NCBI GenBank assembly: GCA_000328365.1
Contig: KB308011.1
Span: forward strand, 57,562 to 121,561
Source: Capitella teleta
Taxonomy: Eukaryota > Annelida > Polychaeta > Capitellidae
Direction: 5' to 3'
Length of the DNA stretch: 64,000 bases
The notes under the pieces were generated by a model that had not been told where the DNA came from, searched no databases, and saw nothing but the letters and a program-made list of their open reading frames with translations. Positions 21,823-35,000 of this stretch are shown here, one piece after another (the stretch's first letter is position 1; each line of letters begins with the position of its first letter). A program made the position numbers and the translations under genes.

Positions 21823-24185
21823 ATGGCATCTCAAAACGTCATCCGGAAACGAAGGAAAATGACGGACGACCACAAATCAAACGGCAAAGGGGAAAGCGAG
21901 CCCCTGATGGTCACATCGGAAAGCAGCGGAGATGAAGAGGAAGCAGGGATACAGAGGCTGCTTCCGGTTGTGGAGGTGCAGGACGAGACTTCTTGGCAGA
22001 TCGGTTTGCAAGTCTTCTTCCCCTACATGATCGCTGGGTTTGGAATGGTCGCCGCGGGGCTGGTGCTCGATGTTGTACAGGTTAGAATTCATTGGTGTTT
22101 GTGATGAGATACTTGTTTTGTAATTAGTTGTTTTTTAATAGTCATTATTTTGTGATTTTTTTTTTCTTTTTTCTTTTTCGTTCAGCATTGGCCTGTTTTT
22201 GAAGAGGTTTCTGAAGTTTTCATCCTCGTCCCTGCGTTGCTGGGGCTGAAAGGCAATTTGGAAATGACGCTGGCATCTAGGCTCTCAACACAGGTTTATT
22301 TCATTCTACTCTTGGGATTTTTCTTTATTTTTCTTCTTGCAGGCAAATCTTGGCAACATGGATACACGTAAGGAGCAATGGAAAATGATTTACGGAAACA
22401 TCGCTTTGACGCAGGTTAACTGGATTGCATTCTATCACAGACCTATGTTTCCTTTGATATATTTCTTATAAACCTCCTCCTTCATCGTTATTCATCTTAA
22501 TTAAGTAGAGAGCCCTTCTCTGGTCGTTTGTAAGATAAAGAGAGATAGATATTGATAAAATCTGAAATGCCGTGAACTTGGCATTCCTTGTTAAATATTT
22601 CCTTATTGTATTTTACTTACAATTTTTCAATTTTCATTTTTCAATTTTTCAATTTTTCAACTTTCAATTTTTAAAATTTCCAATTTCCAATTTTTATATT
22701 TCTAATTTTTCAATTTATTTCATTTCCAGGCCCAAGCCATCGTAGTTGGTTTCTTAGCATCGGTCGCTGCAATGGTTTTTGGTTGGATTCCCAAAGGGAA
22801 GTTTGACGTTCACCACGGCATCCTGCTCTGCTCCAGCAGTGTCCTCACTGCGTCAATAGCCAGTCTTGTCTTAGGTACTCACCTCCCCCCCCCAAAAAAA
22901 AAAATTGCAGATAAAAAAAGTAAAAACTACTCTTGCAGGCACTGTGATGATCATCGTAGTCATTGGCTCACGCAAGTGCAAAATAAATCCGGATAACGTT
23001 GCAACTCCAATCGCTGCCAGTCTCGGAGATCTCACCACATTATCCCTCTTAGCTGGTATAACTTCAATCGTTTACAAAATACTTTGTGAGTACTTCTTGC
23101 GGACGACTTTTGCCGGTTGCTTATTTTGTGAAATTTCTCCTCGTAGATACGCAAGTGTGGGTGGCGCCACTGTTGCTGGCGGTGTTTTTGTGCCTCATTC
23201 CTCTGTGGTGCGTCGTGTCGCATCGAAATGAATACGTGACCGAGGTCCTGTATTCAGGCTGGACTCCTGTGATAGGGGCCATGGTTATAAGCAGGTGCGA
23301 GGGATTTCCCAGCGGTTTCACTTTCGTTTTTACCCTGTTTCCCTCGACAGTGTTGGTGGTTTAATTCTAGACTTTGCCGTCTCCAAGTTTCCAGGAATCG
23401 CTGTTTTCCAACCCGTGATCAACGGTAGGCGCTCGTGGCTGTTCATTCGACCGTGACATTTTGACCTTTTGACCTTTCAGGCGTGGGGGGCAACCTGGTT
23501 GCAGTGCAAGCCAGTCGTCTCTCCACTGTGCTGCACATGAGCGCCACTCCTGGCACGCTGCCAGATGACGCAACGCTCGGCTGTGCCAATCCTTTCAAAA
23601 CCTTTTTCGGACCAGGTGCGTCTTCAATCGCGAATATTTCAGGCGTTGATTCTGCTCGCTAGGTCTGAGCTCTCGTACCGTGCGAGTGCTGCTTCTGCTC
23701 GTGGTGCCTGGGCATCTGGTGTTCATGTACACGATTTACTTCATGCCAGCCGGCCACATCTCCATCACTCTGGTCTTTGCCCTTGGCTACCTCACAGCTG
23801 CCCTTGTACAAGTCAGTGCTGCTTCTTCTCATCTATCTATCTTATCTTATCTTATCCTATCTCATCTTATCTTGCGAGTCCTAAGATAAGCTAAGATAAG
23901 ATGAGCTAAGGTAGCTTAGCTCATTTTATCTTATCTTAGCTCATCTTATCTTAGCTTATCTTAGCTCATTTTATCTTATTTTAGCTTATCTTAGCTCATC
24001 TTATCTTATCTTCATCACAGGTGATGATCCTGTTGTACGTGGCAACCTGGATGGTTCCTTTTCTCTGGAGGAAGGGATGTGACCCAGATAACTTCTCCAT
24101 TCCTTATTTAACTGCCCTGGGAGATCTACTGGGAACTGGGTTGCTGGCGTGTTGCTTCGTCACTCTGTGCGTACTGACTTCCTAG
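21823..24185 (+). CDS. SLC41A: SLC41-family Mg2+ transporter, complete, 10 exons
   Basis: Exons: 21823-22080, 22186-22293, 22343-22414, 22730-22874, 22939-23085, 23147-23294, 23351-23424, 23481-23615, 23663-23811 and 24021-24185. All junctions are GT-AG and phases agree, giving 466 residues (vertebrate SLC41A1 is a little over 500). A cytosolic acidic N-terminus is followed by two MgtE-type halves with about ten membrane helices. The first half has the SLC41 signature [20 protein letters not shown], and the [16 protein letters not shown] segment closes it. The second half repeats this as [18 protein letters not shown] and [16 protein letters not shown]. The family moves Mg2+ across the plasma membrane, in some cases in exchange for Na+. 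A perfect 9 bp stem lies in the likely 3' UTR. I cannot tell SLC41A1 from A2 or A3. Confidence 0.95.
23831..24013. repeat. TTATC microsatellite with an inverted arm, in intron 9 of the transporter gene
   Basis: CTTATC units on the left meet GATAAG/GCTAAGATAAG units near 23880-23915, then TTATCTTAGC units follow on the right. The transcript could form a long imperfect hairpin just before the exon 10 acceptor (24019-24020). The same TTATC unit forms the array at 38098-38232. Confidence 0.75.
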
Positions 24186-26605
24186 GCTGCGTGTACTTGT
24201 TGAGTCGCTTTCAATCACTTAACGAGGGTGTCGTATCTCCCCGCTGGGATAATCGCAGAGGGAATGAGGGAGGGGTGTTTACATGTTTTCCTTTTGGGAA
24301 TATTTTTTGATAATTCTGTGATGCTTTTATCATGCCAACAATTTATTTTTCTATATTTCTATTTATTCACATTTATTCCACGCCTTCTGCAACTGGCGTT
24401 GTTCGAAGGCGTGTTGCAATTGGTATAAAGTGAAACATTACATTAAAAATGAAGAAACGAAAATAAAGAGGTAAAAAATTATGAAGTGATAAAAGGTAGG
24501 ATAAAAGTGGGACTTGTATTTATGGGCGGTGAGTTATGTGTTAAGTCAAGTCGAGGTTTAATATAATCGTTATGTAAATTATATCAAACCCCTTTGTTAA
24601 AATGTCAACAACTCATTCATTTTTTTCCTTTTCTTTTCCCTCTCTTTAAGATTTAGAGATGAAGATATGCATTAATTACCCTTAAGAGGTTAACAGTCGT
24701 AATTTTATCTTTCTTTTCTATAGATGATGTGCATTTTGAATCTCTGTTTATCTCTGAAACACCTCTTTGATTTAACTTTCGAAAATACTGAGAAAATATT
24801 TCTGAATTCCAAAGAAAAATATTTTTCTTGAACATTATTCAATAATCAAGATATATACTCAGCAGAAATGAAAAAAAAATATAAGTATTAAAATTGAAAT
24901 TATCCAAAGGACCTTGAGCAGAGATTTTACTGTGACCTTGACTAATTATATTTTTTTCTAATTTCAGAAATTCCTACGGGATTCACGTCATGACCAGAAA
25001 GTGAAAAATCTAGAAAATATAAAATGTATTCGAATGTGTTCTTTTTTTCCCCATCATTTCACTCCGTTCAACAGATCTCACAAAAACTATGGAATTATTT
25101 TGTCTGTTCTTAACGATTGCAATTATTTTTCAATCTTTCTTCTCTTGAGTAATTAGTTAATTCATTAATAATTACTACATGTACTAATTATTTCCCTGTG
25201 CAATCAAATTTTGTTATGTAATTTTTGTTTTGGCCTTGAATTGTTGGTGCTTGAATATAGAAGTGATTCTGTTCCTCTTGCAAGAAGTAATTATTATTTT
25301 TATTGGATAAATTATTTATTGTTCCAATCCCTGGTGTTATAATGATTAAATATTTTTATTATTGGAAAATTGATTATTTTCACCTAAGTCATCCATGTTT
25401 TTTGATTTTGGTTTGAGTTTGTGTTGCATAATGGAGGTGTTTTAAGTACACGTGCACTAATGTACATTACTACAAGAAATAATTTTCACATTTTTGGACC
25501 TGTTTAATTATGAAATTCTCAAAACTCCTCAAATGACTGATTACAGGGACCACAATAGACGATGAGAGATCATGGAATTCACTAGAATTTAGAAAATCTA
25601 TCAAACTATCTGGTGTAACAATAAAGACTAATTCACAATACATATAGTTTGAAAACAAGAAATGAAAAAAATAATGAATATTTATTCACAATGTTAAACA
25701 CAAAATGAGAGCAATTTAAGCAGATTTTGTTTTCAAGTTCAAGAAGCTCAATAGAGATAAAACCAGCATTAATTATTCATCTCTGTATTATACGAATAAG
25801 GATAACATAAATTTGCTAAAATCATGAAACATAGAACACAGCTGGATTTTGAAGTAAAATGGTAATTTTTAGTAAACACTAGCTGCGGACAATAGGAATA
25901 TATAATTTAAAATAATTTTCCTCTCAAGAAATTAATTATAGTAAGAGGTAGACATAGATCCAATAGCAACCATAAATGCAATAATACTCAGCACATATAA
26001 CATTAATTTAAATAATGAATCAAAATTTATCAGTGTTTCTTAACTATAGACATCCGTTTCATCAGTTTCAAAATCATGAATAGTTTCTACAGGGAAGTAA
26101 TCAAACATGAATAATCATAACAAAAACTGGTACTGCTCAAATACCAATAAATAAATAAATACTTCTGTGTATATAAAAAATATTGAGCATTCTTTTCTTG
26201 GATATTCGCATATTAATTAAATTGTTTGATGTTGAGTCTTGTGAAAACCTGTGAAATAGGAGTACAAGTTTCAGACTTCAGATTAATGAGTATTAATATG
26301 TTTGGTTATAATCAGATATAAACATTTGTAAATAACTCCAAATCACAATACTGAAATTTTGAAAACATGCATGTACATTCCACTAAAAATAACTGGATCG
26401 GATCTCAGAAAAAATAACATGTTATACGTAATTTCATGAATAGGTGAAGCCACACACTGTATACGCATAATCTACTACAGGAGAAGCGAGAAGACCCTAT
26501 TGCTCAGCAGGCCCAGTGGCGCCCTCTTCAACAAGAGAGCTTTCTTTGACGTTTGATCCATTGATGACATTGAAATAGCTAAAAAAAAAATCAGAAAATC
26601 ACAAA
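24186..26605. other. AT-rich spacer between the convergent transporter and ADP-ribosylhydrolase genes
   Basis: The left part is probably the transporter 3' UTR (AATAAA near 24462). The right edge is the 3' UTR of the minus-strand gene. I see no other gene, RNA or transposon between them. Confidence 0.5.
24379..24413 (+). promoter_or_regulatory. 3' UTR stem-loop of the Mg2+ transporter gene
   Basis: CACGCCTTC (24379-24387) pairs perfectly with GAAGGCGTG (24405-24413) across a 17-base loop, in otherwise AT-rich sequence about 195 bases after the stop. An AATAAA at about 24462 could be the polyadenylation signal, so the hairpin would lie in the mature 3' UTR. Confidence 0.4.
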
Positions 26606-28811
26606 TTATTGCTGAAGTTCAGTTTCAGTATCAAACCGTTCAATTTTCTTGTCCAACCATTCCTTGTGCACGAGGTCTTTAAGCCAGGAACGAGGCAGAC
26701 CTTTTAGTCCGAGTTTACAGCCGAGTAGAGCACCAGCGACAGCTCCGTTGGTGTCAGCATCTCCGCCCTGTCGTAAAACTTTTAATATGAAATTCACTTA
26801 AGACACAAGAGTTAAAATGGAAGGGAATTTACAGAAAACATCCAACCTCGAGAATTATCGTCTCCAGAGCCTTACGGAAATCCGTCTGTTGAAGCGCCCA
26901 GAAGCCAGCCCCGAGCGTTTTGTAAGTGTAGCCGATCTTAGGGTCATCCGCAAGTTCATGTTCGTCTATATTCTTACAGAATAAAACTTTGTGCAACTCC
27001 TCTTGCTCAGCCTAAGAAACCAAAACGCGGTTGTATGAAGAAAGAATTGATCGGTTCAGAATCATGACGACTTATTCGAGCGACTCACTTGACGGCTTTC
27101 GTCATCGCCTTCAAACACGGTCTTGGCTTGGTCGTACGCCTCTCCGATTAACTTCTGCACATCATACGCTCCTGATTTCTTTATCAGTCGTTCCGGACGC
27201 TGCAGCATCAGAGCGACCGCAGTTGAAACGGCAATCGTGGACGCTTGACATCTGAAGACGTTAAAATAATCCCATTGTAGTCACAGCACCATCCTCACTT
27301 TGGGGAAAAATGTGTCACTTTGCAGAAATCCATGGCGTTTTTCTTCACAGCTTCCAGCGATTGATATCGGTGGGTGCCAACAACTGACGTTCGCATCACT
27401 GCTCCGTTGGGCGCCGCGTGTCGATTGGACCGTTCCCAGATGGCGCTCGACGACTGCAAACCAATTTATAAAAAACAGAAAACCAAATGTACGCTACACA
27501 CCGCGAAGGGGTCAGTTGTGAAGTTAGTGCAGCGGACGACTCGGTGAGTCGTCTGTCCAAGTCCGATTCCTCCCGCGTCTCCGAGTTCAGGGAAACCGTT
27601 CTCAACCCAGAAGCGAAGTTTCTTCGCATAGTCGACAGGATCGACCTACAGAAACACGTTTAAACCCGCTCATAAAAATGACGCGTGACAAACCTCGCCA
27701 CCGCAGTCCACAATGCTGTCCATGATGAGAATCATCTGATCGCTGTCGTCTGTCCAATCTCCGTTCTTCCATCGCAAACGGTGCACGTCTTCCAGTTTAT
27801 GTTTGTACTCCATCTTCCCCGCTTTCTTGCCGTACTCCTGAGGAATAAACTTAGAAAGCACCACACAGAAGCTTCCACGGTGCGGAGACTGCGATTATGA
27901 AATTCCCTTGAGCCCAGATGAACAGGCCACTTCAATTACTAGAGATATATATATATATTCAAACAATTCTAGGCATATCCTAGCTGTGCATGCTTGAAAA
28001 TAATATATATTTGATTCTTCATTTCTGTTCAATGCGTAAAACAGGGAAACTCTTACTTCATGAGCCATTTCTTTGGACATGAATTCGGAGAGAAGGCCGA
28101 TGGCGTCTCCAATGCAGTTGCCGTATATTGTGGCTCTCATTTGGTCTTCCACAGATCCACAATCCGCTACTTTGGTCTTCCCTCGGAAGATGGCCTAGGG
28201 AAAGAAGATCATCAACAGATTATTGTTGAAATCCTTAACGAATTCTTAGAATTAATAACATCCCAATCATTATAACAGTGTACACAGTATAGGGCCCTAG
28301 GCCTACAGAGAAAGCGCTAAGTGCGTTATGATTTATGTCAAAAAGTGCGTTATGATTTCAGAACATTCAAATTCATTGATTAGGAAAACCAGGTACGGTA
28401 TATCTCATATGAAAGGTACAATCCATAGATACTATGTAATTTTTAACTGGTCATACATCAGAATATATGTTATACGTGGGTATAAAGTAGCAAACATATA
28501 AATTGAGTGCGTTATGATTCAACAATCGCACCTATGACTCAAGATGAAAAATTCCCCAACGTATTGTAAAACAACAGATGAAATTGAAATTAATCGTTCT
28601 GATCAATTATTCATTTCGGGAAATATAATAATATTATGAATTTGTGAACACCAAATGCAGCGGCATAACGTTATGATTAATGATTTATTAATTTAATGAA
28701 CATGAATTCAGCGTTGACAAGTTAAATGTCTTCCGTGAACCTTTGTCCACAACAAATTCGCACAATTGAATGGACAAAAACCAGGCTTGAACTTACTGTC
28801 AGCTTCTCCAT
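26606..28811 (-). CDS. ADPRH: ADP-ribosylhydrolase (ARH/ADPRH-like), complete, 8 exons
   Basis: Exons in reading order: 28797-28811, 28057-28194, 27694-27837, 27502-27645, 27299-27453, 27089-27251, 26847-27011 and 26606-26767. Phases agree at each junction and give 361 residues, close to the ARH1 length. The first exon is only 15 bp (MEKLT). Family marks in order: GNCIGDAIG (about 31-38), WTDDSDQM (79-86), FWVENGFPELGDAGGIGLGQ, PNGAVMRTS, KVTHFSPKCQASTIAV, IGYTYKTLGAGFWALQQTDF and GGDADTNGAVAGALLG (309-324). The acidic residues of DD and DxDTN bind the two Mg2+ ions that position ADP-ribose. The enzyme removes ADP-ribose from arginine or related linkages in the cytosol. The DDSDQM form, in place of the more common DDTxM form, suggests a separate clade. 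Substrate preference is not shown by sequence. Confidence 0.93.
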
Positions 28812-29489
28812 GACTTCAAAATTGCTGACTTAGGGATAATGCAACTCGATGATGTTATTGCAGCATTCTCTTTCCTGTTTATGTACCCTCCGCGAATTCT
28901 ATTTTTAGTAACATCCTGCAACGCATTGTAAAAAGGAAATTCATTTTCACAACTCTCCGCCATTTTGGATGCGCATAGAAGTCATTCGACCCACGCGAAA
29001 GGAATCCATTTTCAGTCCAAATTTGCAACTGTAACAACGCTTTTTTTTTTTTTAACATCACCATTTGTATTGAATTAGCGTCACCACCCTATGAGAGAGT
29101 TATGGCTAAATTAACAACACTGTAAAACACTAACACTCAACATATTCTTGTGGTCCGTCGGTGCATTATGGTTCAAATTTGTTCCACTGATAAATTCGTT
29201 ACAATGACACACTTAGCGAAACGCAAGTCCTTGTTACGAGCTCTCACAGGGGCTCACTAGTATTCCAAAAAGTTTCAATGGACTTTAGAAATCATCCGCC
29301 ATTTTGGATGCGTTATTATCAATGAATTCAGTTATCTTAGTAACTCACACTTATGCATTACTGATTTACTGTATACGTACTGTACTAGTATGATTTATAG
29401 GACAAGACCTTAACAAAATTACTGGTTCATGTACCTACATTTTAGCACTGAAGAATGATGTGTCTCATATATCTGAGGAGAGGTACATA

Positions 29490-30361
29490 CAGTCAGACCC
29501 CGTTAATCCGCCATCATCCGTTCCCAAGGAAACTGACGGATTAACGAAAAGGGCGGATTACATTTTAGACCACAAATTGATGAAATTTATGTCATTCTAG
29601 AACCCCCAAAACCCTTGTAATGCATTAACGTTGTAGCATATATCATAAGGTTTGAAGCTGGAGGTAAAAAGATCTCACAAACGATCACATGAGGTCACTA
29701 AAAGATTTTAATTTTTTGAAAAAAATCAGTGATGGTTGTCTGCTTGTGATAAGCCGTTCCACCACGCCCCAATCTGTGTAGTTCATCTCTATTTTCTTGC
29801 TTCGCTGCCTCCGACTCCTCGAATCTCTCGAAATATAGCATTAATGCGCGCACGTGCTGCCTCGCTTCCCCCGCCAAGACTTTCTTCGCGGACTCAGATC
29901 CACTCGCTTCTCAACTCAATTGATCTCCACTCACAACCTCGTCATCTCGTTCGTTCCGCTCCTGAGCATCGCTTAACCCAGCGACAAATTTAATTAAAGA
30001 CTGAACAGAATTTTCGCCTGCGATTTTAACACTTAACAATTTAACTAAACAACGCGAATCGCCGTTAAACAAACGGGGAGGCGCCAGTTGTTGTTAAACT
30101 GACCCGACTTCAAAGAAATCGCCGACAATTAGTGTGTCGTGGCCAATGTTGGTTTTTGACACGCTATTTGGGGGCGGATTGCATGTGTTATTTACAATGG
30201 TAAAGTGTATATTCGTTCCATAGAATCGTGGTCGGAGTCGGATTAACGAAAAGGACGGATTACACGACACAATTAACATTACAAACGATTCGCCCCTGAG
30301 ATTTTAGGGCGGATTACGAAAAGGGCGGATTACATGACGGCGGATTAACGGGGTCTGACTG
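29490..30361. mobile_element. Pogo/Tigger-like element, TA-flanked, 872 bp
   Basis: The ends are near-perfect inverted repeats: CAGTCAGACCCCGTTAATCC on the left, and the same sequence read inward from the right end, each followed by GCC. TA flanks both sides (29488-29489 and 30362-30363). Subterminal GGCGGATTA and AACGAAAAGGGCGGATTAC motifs are repeated near both ends. CAGT...CCG ends with a TA duplication are characteristic of pogo/Tigger elements. The GC-richer centre (29750-29980) may be the remnant of a transposase end, but no frame is intact. Confidence 0.8.
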
Positions 30362-30363
30362 TA

Positions 30364-32015
30364 TTCCATTTGATTTATACTTACGAGTATAATGTATAGC
30401 AATGCCTAACAAGTAGATGGCGGCACAACCACCGGTTGTCTGCTGTTGCTTAGTACGCTTGCACATTGACCAGTATTGGCGCCTGGGATGGCCTCATGTC
30501 ACCTGAGTATCCAATCATTGATAAAAACAATATGTAGCTACTATACACGTCTGGCGTCCCTAGACTGATCCGGAGTATAATGCACATCAATAAGACCATC
30601 ATGACGATTATTACTATGCACTTGGGTCTTATGGCTACAGCAATTAGATGCTATTTGCTAAAGATCATGAAATAAATTGGATCACCAGGCATTTCCACAT
30701 GACAATGGTAACCATTTGAGGAGCCTTCAAACTATTTAATTAGTCTGGATTCAAGGTCGAGTTCGTGGGTGCAAATCAGGCTGCAAACACGGTGGGAGTG
30801 AATGAACGGCAAGCAGCAAAGGCTTGCAGTCGGTGGAGCAGCCCCATGGCAGTGACCAGTCTATTGGTTGGCCTCATCTAGGAGGTGAGTTCGGATCGAA
30901 GGGGGCGCTATCAGGCGCAGAGTTAGCTAGGGTGTAGCTTCATTGTACGACCTACAAAGACTGTAGAGCTCACCCTCAATGGGGAAATAGTCATCCCCAT
31001 CTTTTGTTTCGGCCAGGGTCCAGTCTTCATGGAATGTAATCCGCTGCTGTTCTGGAAATATGGGCTTACTGAGATTCTTTTGGATAGAGGATGCAGCTTA
31101 TGTCGGGTCTGTGGGTGCAACAGCATGTCTGCACAGACCTTGTCGGAGGCCTTCCATGCTTTGCAGGACCTGCTCGTCATCGAACCGATGGTCTGGGGGC
31201 GAACATCTTGGTGGCCTAGTCTGGTCGGTGAGGTGATGGCACTTACTGCGGTTGGCTTAGAACCTGATTGGCAAATGGGGCCTGCCACATCTCACTGCTT
31301 TGATCACTGCGTTCAGAATAGAGGAGGGTGCAGAGAGTTACCTGAGGGTGTAATCAGTTTCAAATTGACTTAAATGTTCGGAGGCTAACAAGCCAGTTTT
31401 GCTACATCAGCTCGTATACATTAGGGACCCTATAATAAGAAATGCAACCTAGACGTCCCAGAAGTGAGCTATCATGCGCCGTTATGCTTCCAAGTTACCT
31501 GAGCGTCAATATGCTAGCTGAATGTGTGTGACTCATTATCAATCTCAATTGATCTCATTATCCTGATGCAAGATATTTTTCAAGATAATTAAATGTGATG
31601 AATATACACAAAGAAACAAAAACCATTTACTCTCCTGATTTATTTGTGGGTACGTTATCTTCCATCATGACCGGATGTTGCTCTTCTGGGTGCACACACA
31701 GGACAAAGTTTTCTTTCGTCTGATTTCCACTTTGTGAAGCATTGAATCCACGGGTCTCGATGTTTGAATTTTGTCTTGCATCTTATATGTAATACCTTCC
31801 AGACTGATCGATCTTACATTGCAAAATACACCAACTCCATTGTATGCTAGAAACCAAGCTTACTGGAATTCTACGAATCCAGAAAAACCCTGATAACATT
31901 CTCAGTATAAACAAAATTTGATTCAATTTCAAGCTGAAAAAGACAAGAAAAAAACTCACACAAATAAAAAATCATACAAGGTTTAAAAAATACATAGTGA
32001 GTATAGAATAATAAC
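30364..32015. other. Spacer downstream of the GH31 gene
   Basis: The segment 30840-31370 is clearly GC-richer than its surroundings and has frames of 114 and 121 codons on opposite strands. Neither matches a family I know. It may be an old repeat. The rest, to 32015, is AT-rich and probably includes the 3' UTR of the GH31 gene. Confidence 0.4.
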
Positions 32016-35000
32016 CTAAAGTCCATCACAGATATCTCTTTCACAAGTAAGTAAATCTCGTCTAGTTCTTTCACCATCATTGACTAAATCGGCTACCTCT
32101 TGGAAAGTCTTCTGCCATGGTGACTCCTTTCTGTAGAACACTGGCATCTTGCCAAGAGGTGCCTCATTCTCTGTCCAAAGTGGCCCTGATATCAAAGCAC
32201 TATCATACAGGTTTATCCAGTCTCCTGCAGGTAGATACAACTTTCTTGACCGGGCTCCCACTTCAAGGACAGGGGCTACGAGAAGATCTTCACCAAAGAG
32301 GAACTGATCATGAATTTCGAAAGCGGTGGGATCTCTATCATAGTGGACATATAGCGGACGTTGCAATGGAAAGCCGGACCTCCGGTAATCCTGGAGACAC
32401 AATTTTGTGTATTTAGCCAGCACACGGAACACTTCCAAATGTATAGAAATCCTGTGTAGGGTTTCATCGGTCAGGTTAAGTACTTCCTCTGTGGAAATTG
32501 AGGCTGATTATTTTCCAAAGAGGTTAGTGAATTTTCCTTACCGCCATTCAAACGGAATGTCCCTCCAAAGGCTGCGAGTTCAGCTCGGCGGATTATCATT
32601 TCATCGTCACCGGAGCCTGTTACATGGAATTATCACATCGTGACTTCAGTAGTTGAGAAATTGGCCTGTACCTGTGGTGATATCAAAGTGTGATAAGCCA
32701 AGACCGCTCATCCCGAGGGATAGCGTAGCTGATAAGGTCTGCCTCAGGTCATCGCCATCGATCCAGGACATCCAATTATACCTGCTACTCACTGTAAACA
32801 AGGCACGTGACATACATCTGTGATAGCAGCATTACACAAGCAAGCATGTCTCCACAGCCTATCAGCTACAGATCAAGAAAACCAAGCTCATGTAGACCTC
32901 AGAAGATGATCCACGCAAGGTTATTAATCTGACCAGTGAGACGTAGCATGACTGGTTGCTTGTGGAACATGTATGACTTACATGCAGCAGCAGTCTTTGT
33001 GAAGAAGGAAATACGCTGCAGTTGTTCAGCATCGTATATAACCTCCCAGCTGGCTTCAGTTAAAAGATATGTGTATCTGTTGTGCATATTGACCCCAGAT
33101 TCTCCGTTGTGGAAACTGGCATTGAGTGCCACACCATTCGCGGTTTCAATGTACCAACCACTGAAGCCACGCTCCAAGAATTCACTTGTAATTATTCCTG
33201 TGAGTACAACGATATATAGTGTCGCCAATGTGAAAGTAATTCTACCTTTGAACCAGTGAAAGGCTTCGGGATTGGATAGGTCGATGAGATCACAGTTTGA
33301 TTGTACGTGACCATTGTTCCGAACGAAGAAATCTCTGTCATTAGCTACCTGGTACAGCGGTCGATGATACGGAACACATGAATCTACGGTACCAAGAACA
33401 TGAACGCCTTGAGATCGGAGATTGTCTATCAGATTTGATATCTCATCTGCAAGATAAAAACGTATTAATAGAAAATATCGATTCGGTATTTTTTTTTTTT
33501 TACCATTGCTGTCCCATAAACTTAGATTTGATATCCAGACAACCGAAGTTGTTATTGATTTCGCCTTCTGGAGAATATCGTTGACCTGTTGAAAATATCG
33601 ATGCATAGTTAGATATACAATCAGTTGTATCATTTCATACATTGGTGATGTTATCTACAGATATCATAGCTCCATTGTTCAGCCATGTTGGAGGGTCGTG
33701 TTGACGCCGTAGGAGGGAATAGCTCATTCTGCGAATGGCCTCCAACATGGTTGGAGTACAGCTGTAGTGAATTGACATTGGCTTCCCAAACATCAGGATC
33801 TCATGATATTCCGCTTGAGTGAAGTCCACCTCTGCGTAATTGTAACCTTTGATGTGGAAGTAACACAACTTCGATGACATGAACACAGCCAAAGGAAACA
33901 ATGTTCTCGGAATTGATGTTTCTGTCCATCTCGGCAGGTTTGGATCTGAAAAACGAATCATGAGTCGAATCGTCAGAGTTATTTAAGAGTGACAATCTGG
34001 TGACGTTATTGTGGTCTCATTGGAGCTGTTCTTCAAAGAGCGACCTTAATGTCGATTATAACGCGGTCAAATTATTCACCCTGATTAATCAACTAATTAA
34101 TTAATTAAGCCCCGCACAAAATAATAATCACCTGACATCATTTTTAAGGTAGAAAAAAACACACGGACAAAGCATATTTAGTAATTCTAATTCTCCCGCC
34201 AAATCGGTTTGGTTCACATATTTGCCGCTAGTGGAGCTGCGAATGACGTCATGAGATCCCGGGAGGCAACCTGCACCAAAAAAAGGTTGCTATGGTAACG
34301 GATCAACACAAACGATTCGGATTTGTCGCCACGAGTTGGAAAATTATGATAAATCATTAATATCTTGAGTTAAAGGGATACTAACTTTTCATATTAGACA
34401 TTTGAATTGAATAATTCTCACTCAATTTAACAATCAAACAGATACAATACAAAATTATTTGAGTATTTGTTAGCTATTACAGAAGTAAATTCACCTCGTT
34501 CCAAACTGATCGATTATAGCGTTATGATTATTATATTTACACGTTATGATTTCTGACCTAATGAAGTGTGCGTTGCAAGTTTGCATTATAGCCATTGTGG
34601 AGCATTCGTTGATTTGTTCAATATTAAACGGAATTGTGAGTACATCGATAAATCTTTTAGTACCCTCTAGATTTAAGTCGGGCCCCCCACTAAACCTTAG
34701 AGAGTGCTATAGGAGAGTCTTGACTATTTTTCTATCTCATTGAAGAAGCATTATGAAGCCGCAGATGGCTATAAAAAGGCATGTATGCATGTCCTGTGCC
34801 CGAACCAAGGTATGAAATTTCATCTTTTCATTGTGTTGATCCCTAGGGTTTTGTTTCAAACAACATCCGGTCTCAATGACATCACAATTTCCCCACTCTA
34901 TATTGTGCGTTTCTTACCCATCTCTCCGGACCAAATCGGTATTGCGCGTCCTTTAAGATCAGCTGCTTCATACTGGGCTCCGCCTCCGAAGATCTGTTCA

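Noticed and set aside
29736-29993. 85-codon plus-strand frame inside the pogo-like element
   Set aside because: Antisense or chance reading of a possible transposase remnant; not a host gene.
30923-31373. Frames of 114 and 121 codons on opposite strands in a GC-richer patch
   Set aside because: They overlap antisense, neither matches a known family, and GC-rich sequence has fewer chance stops.
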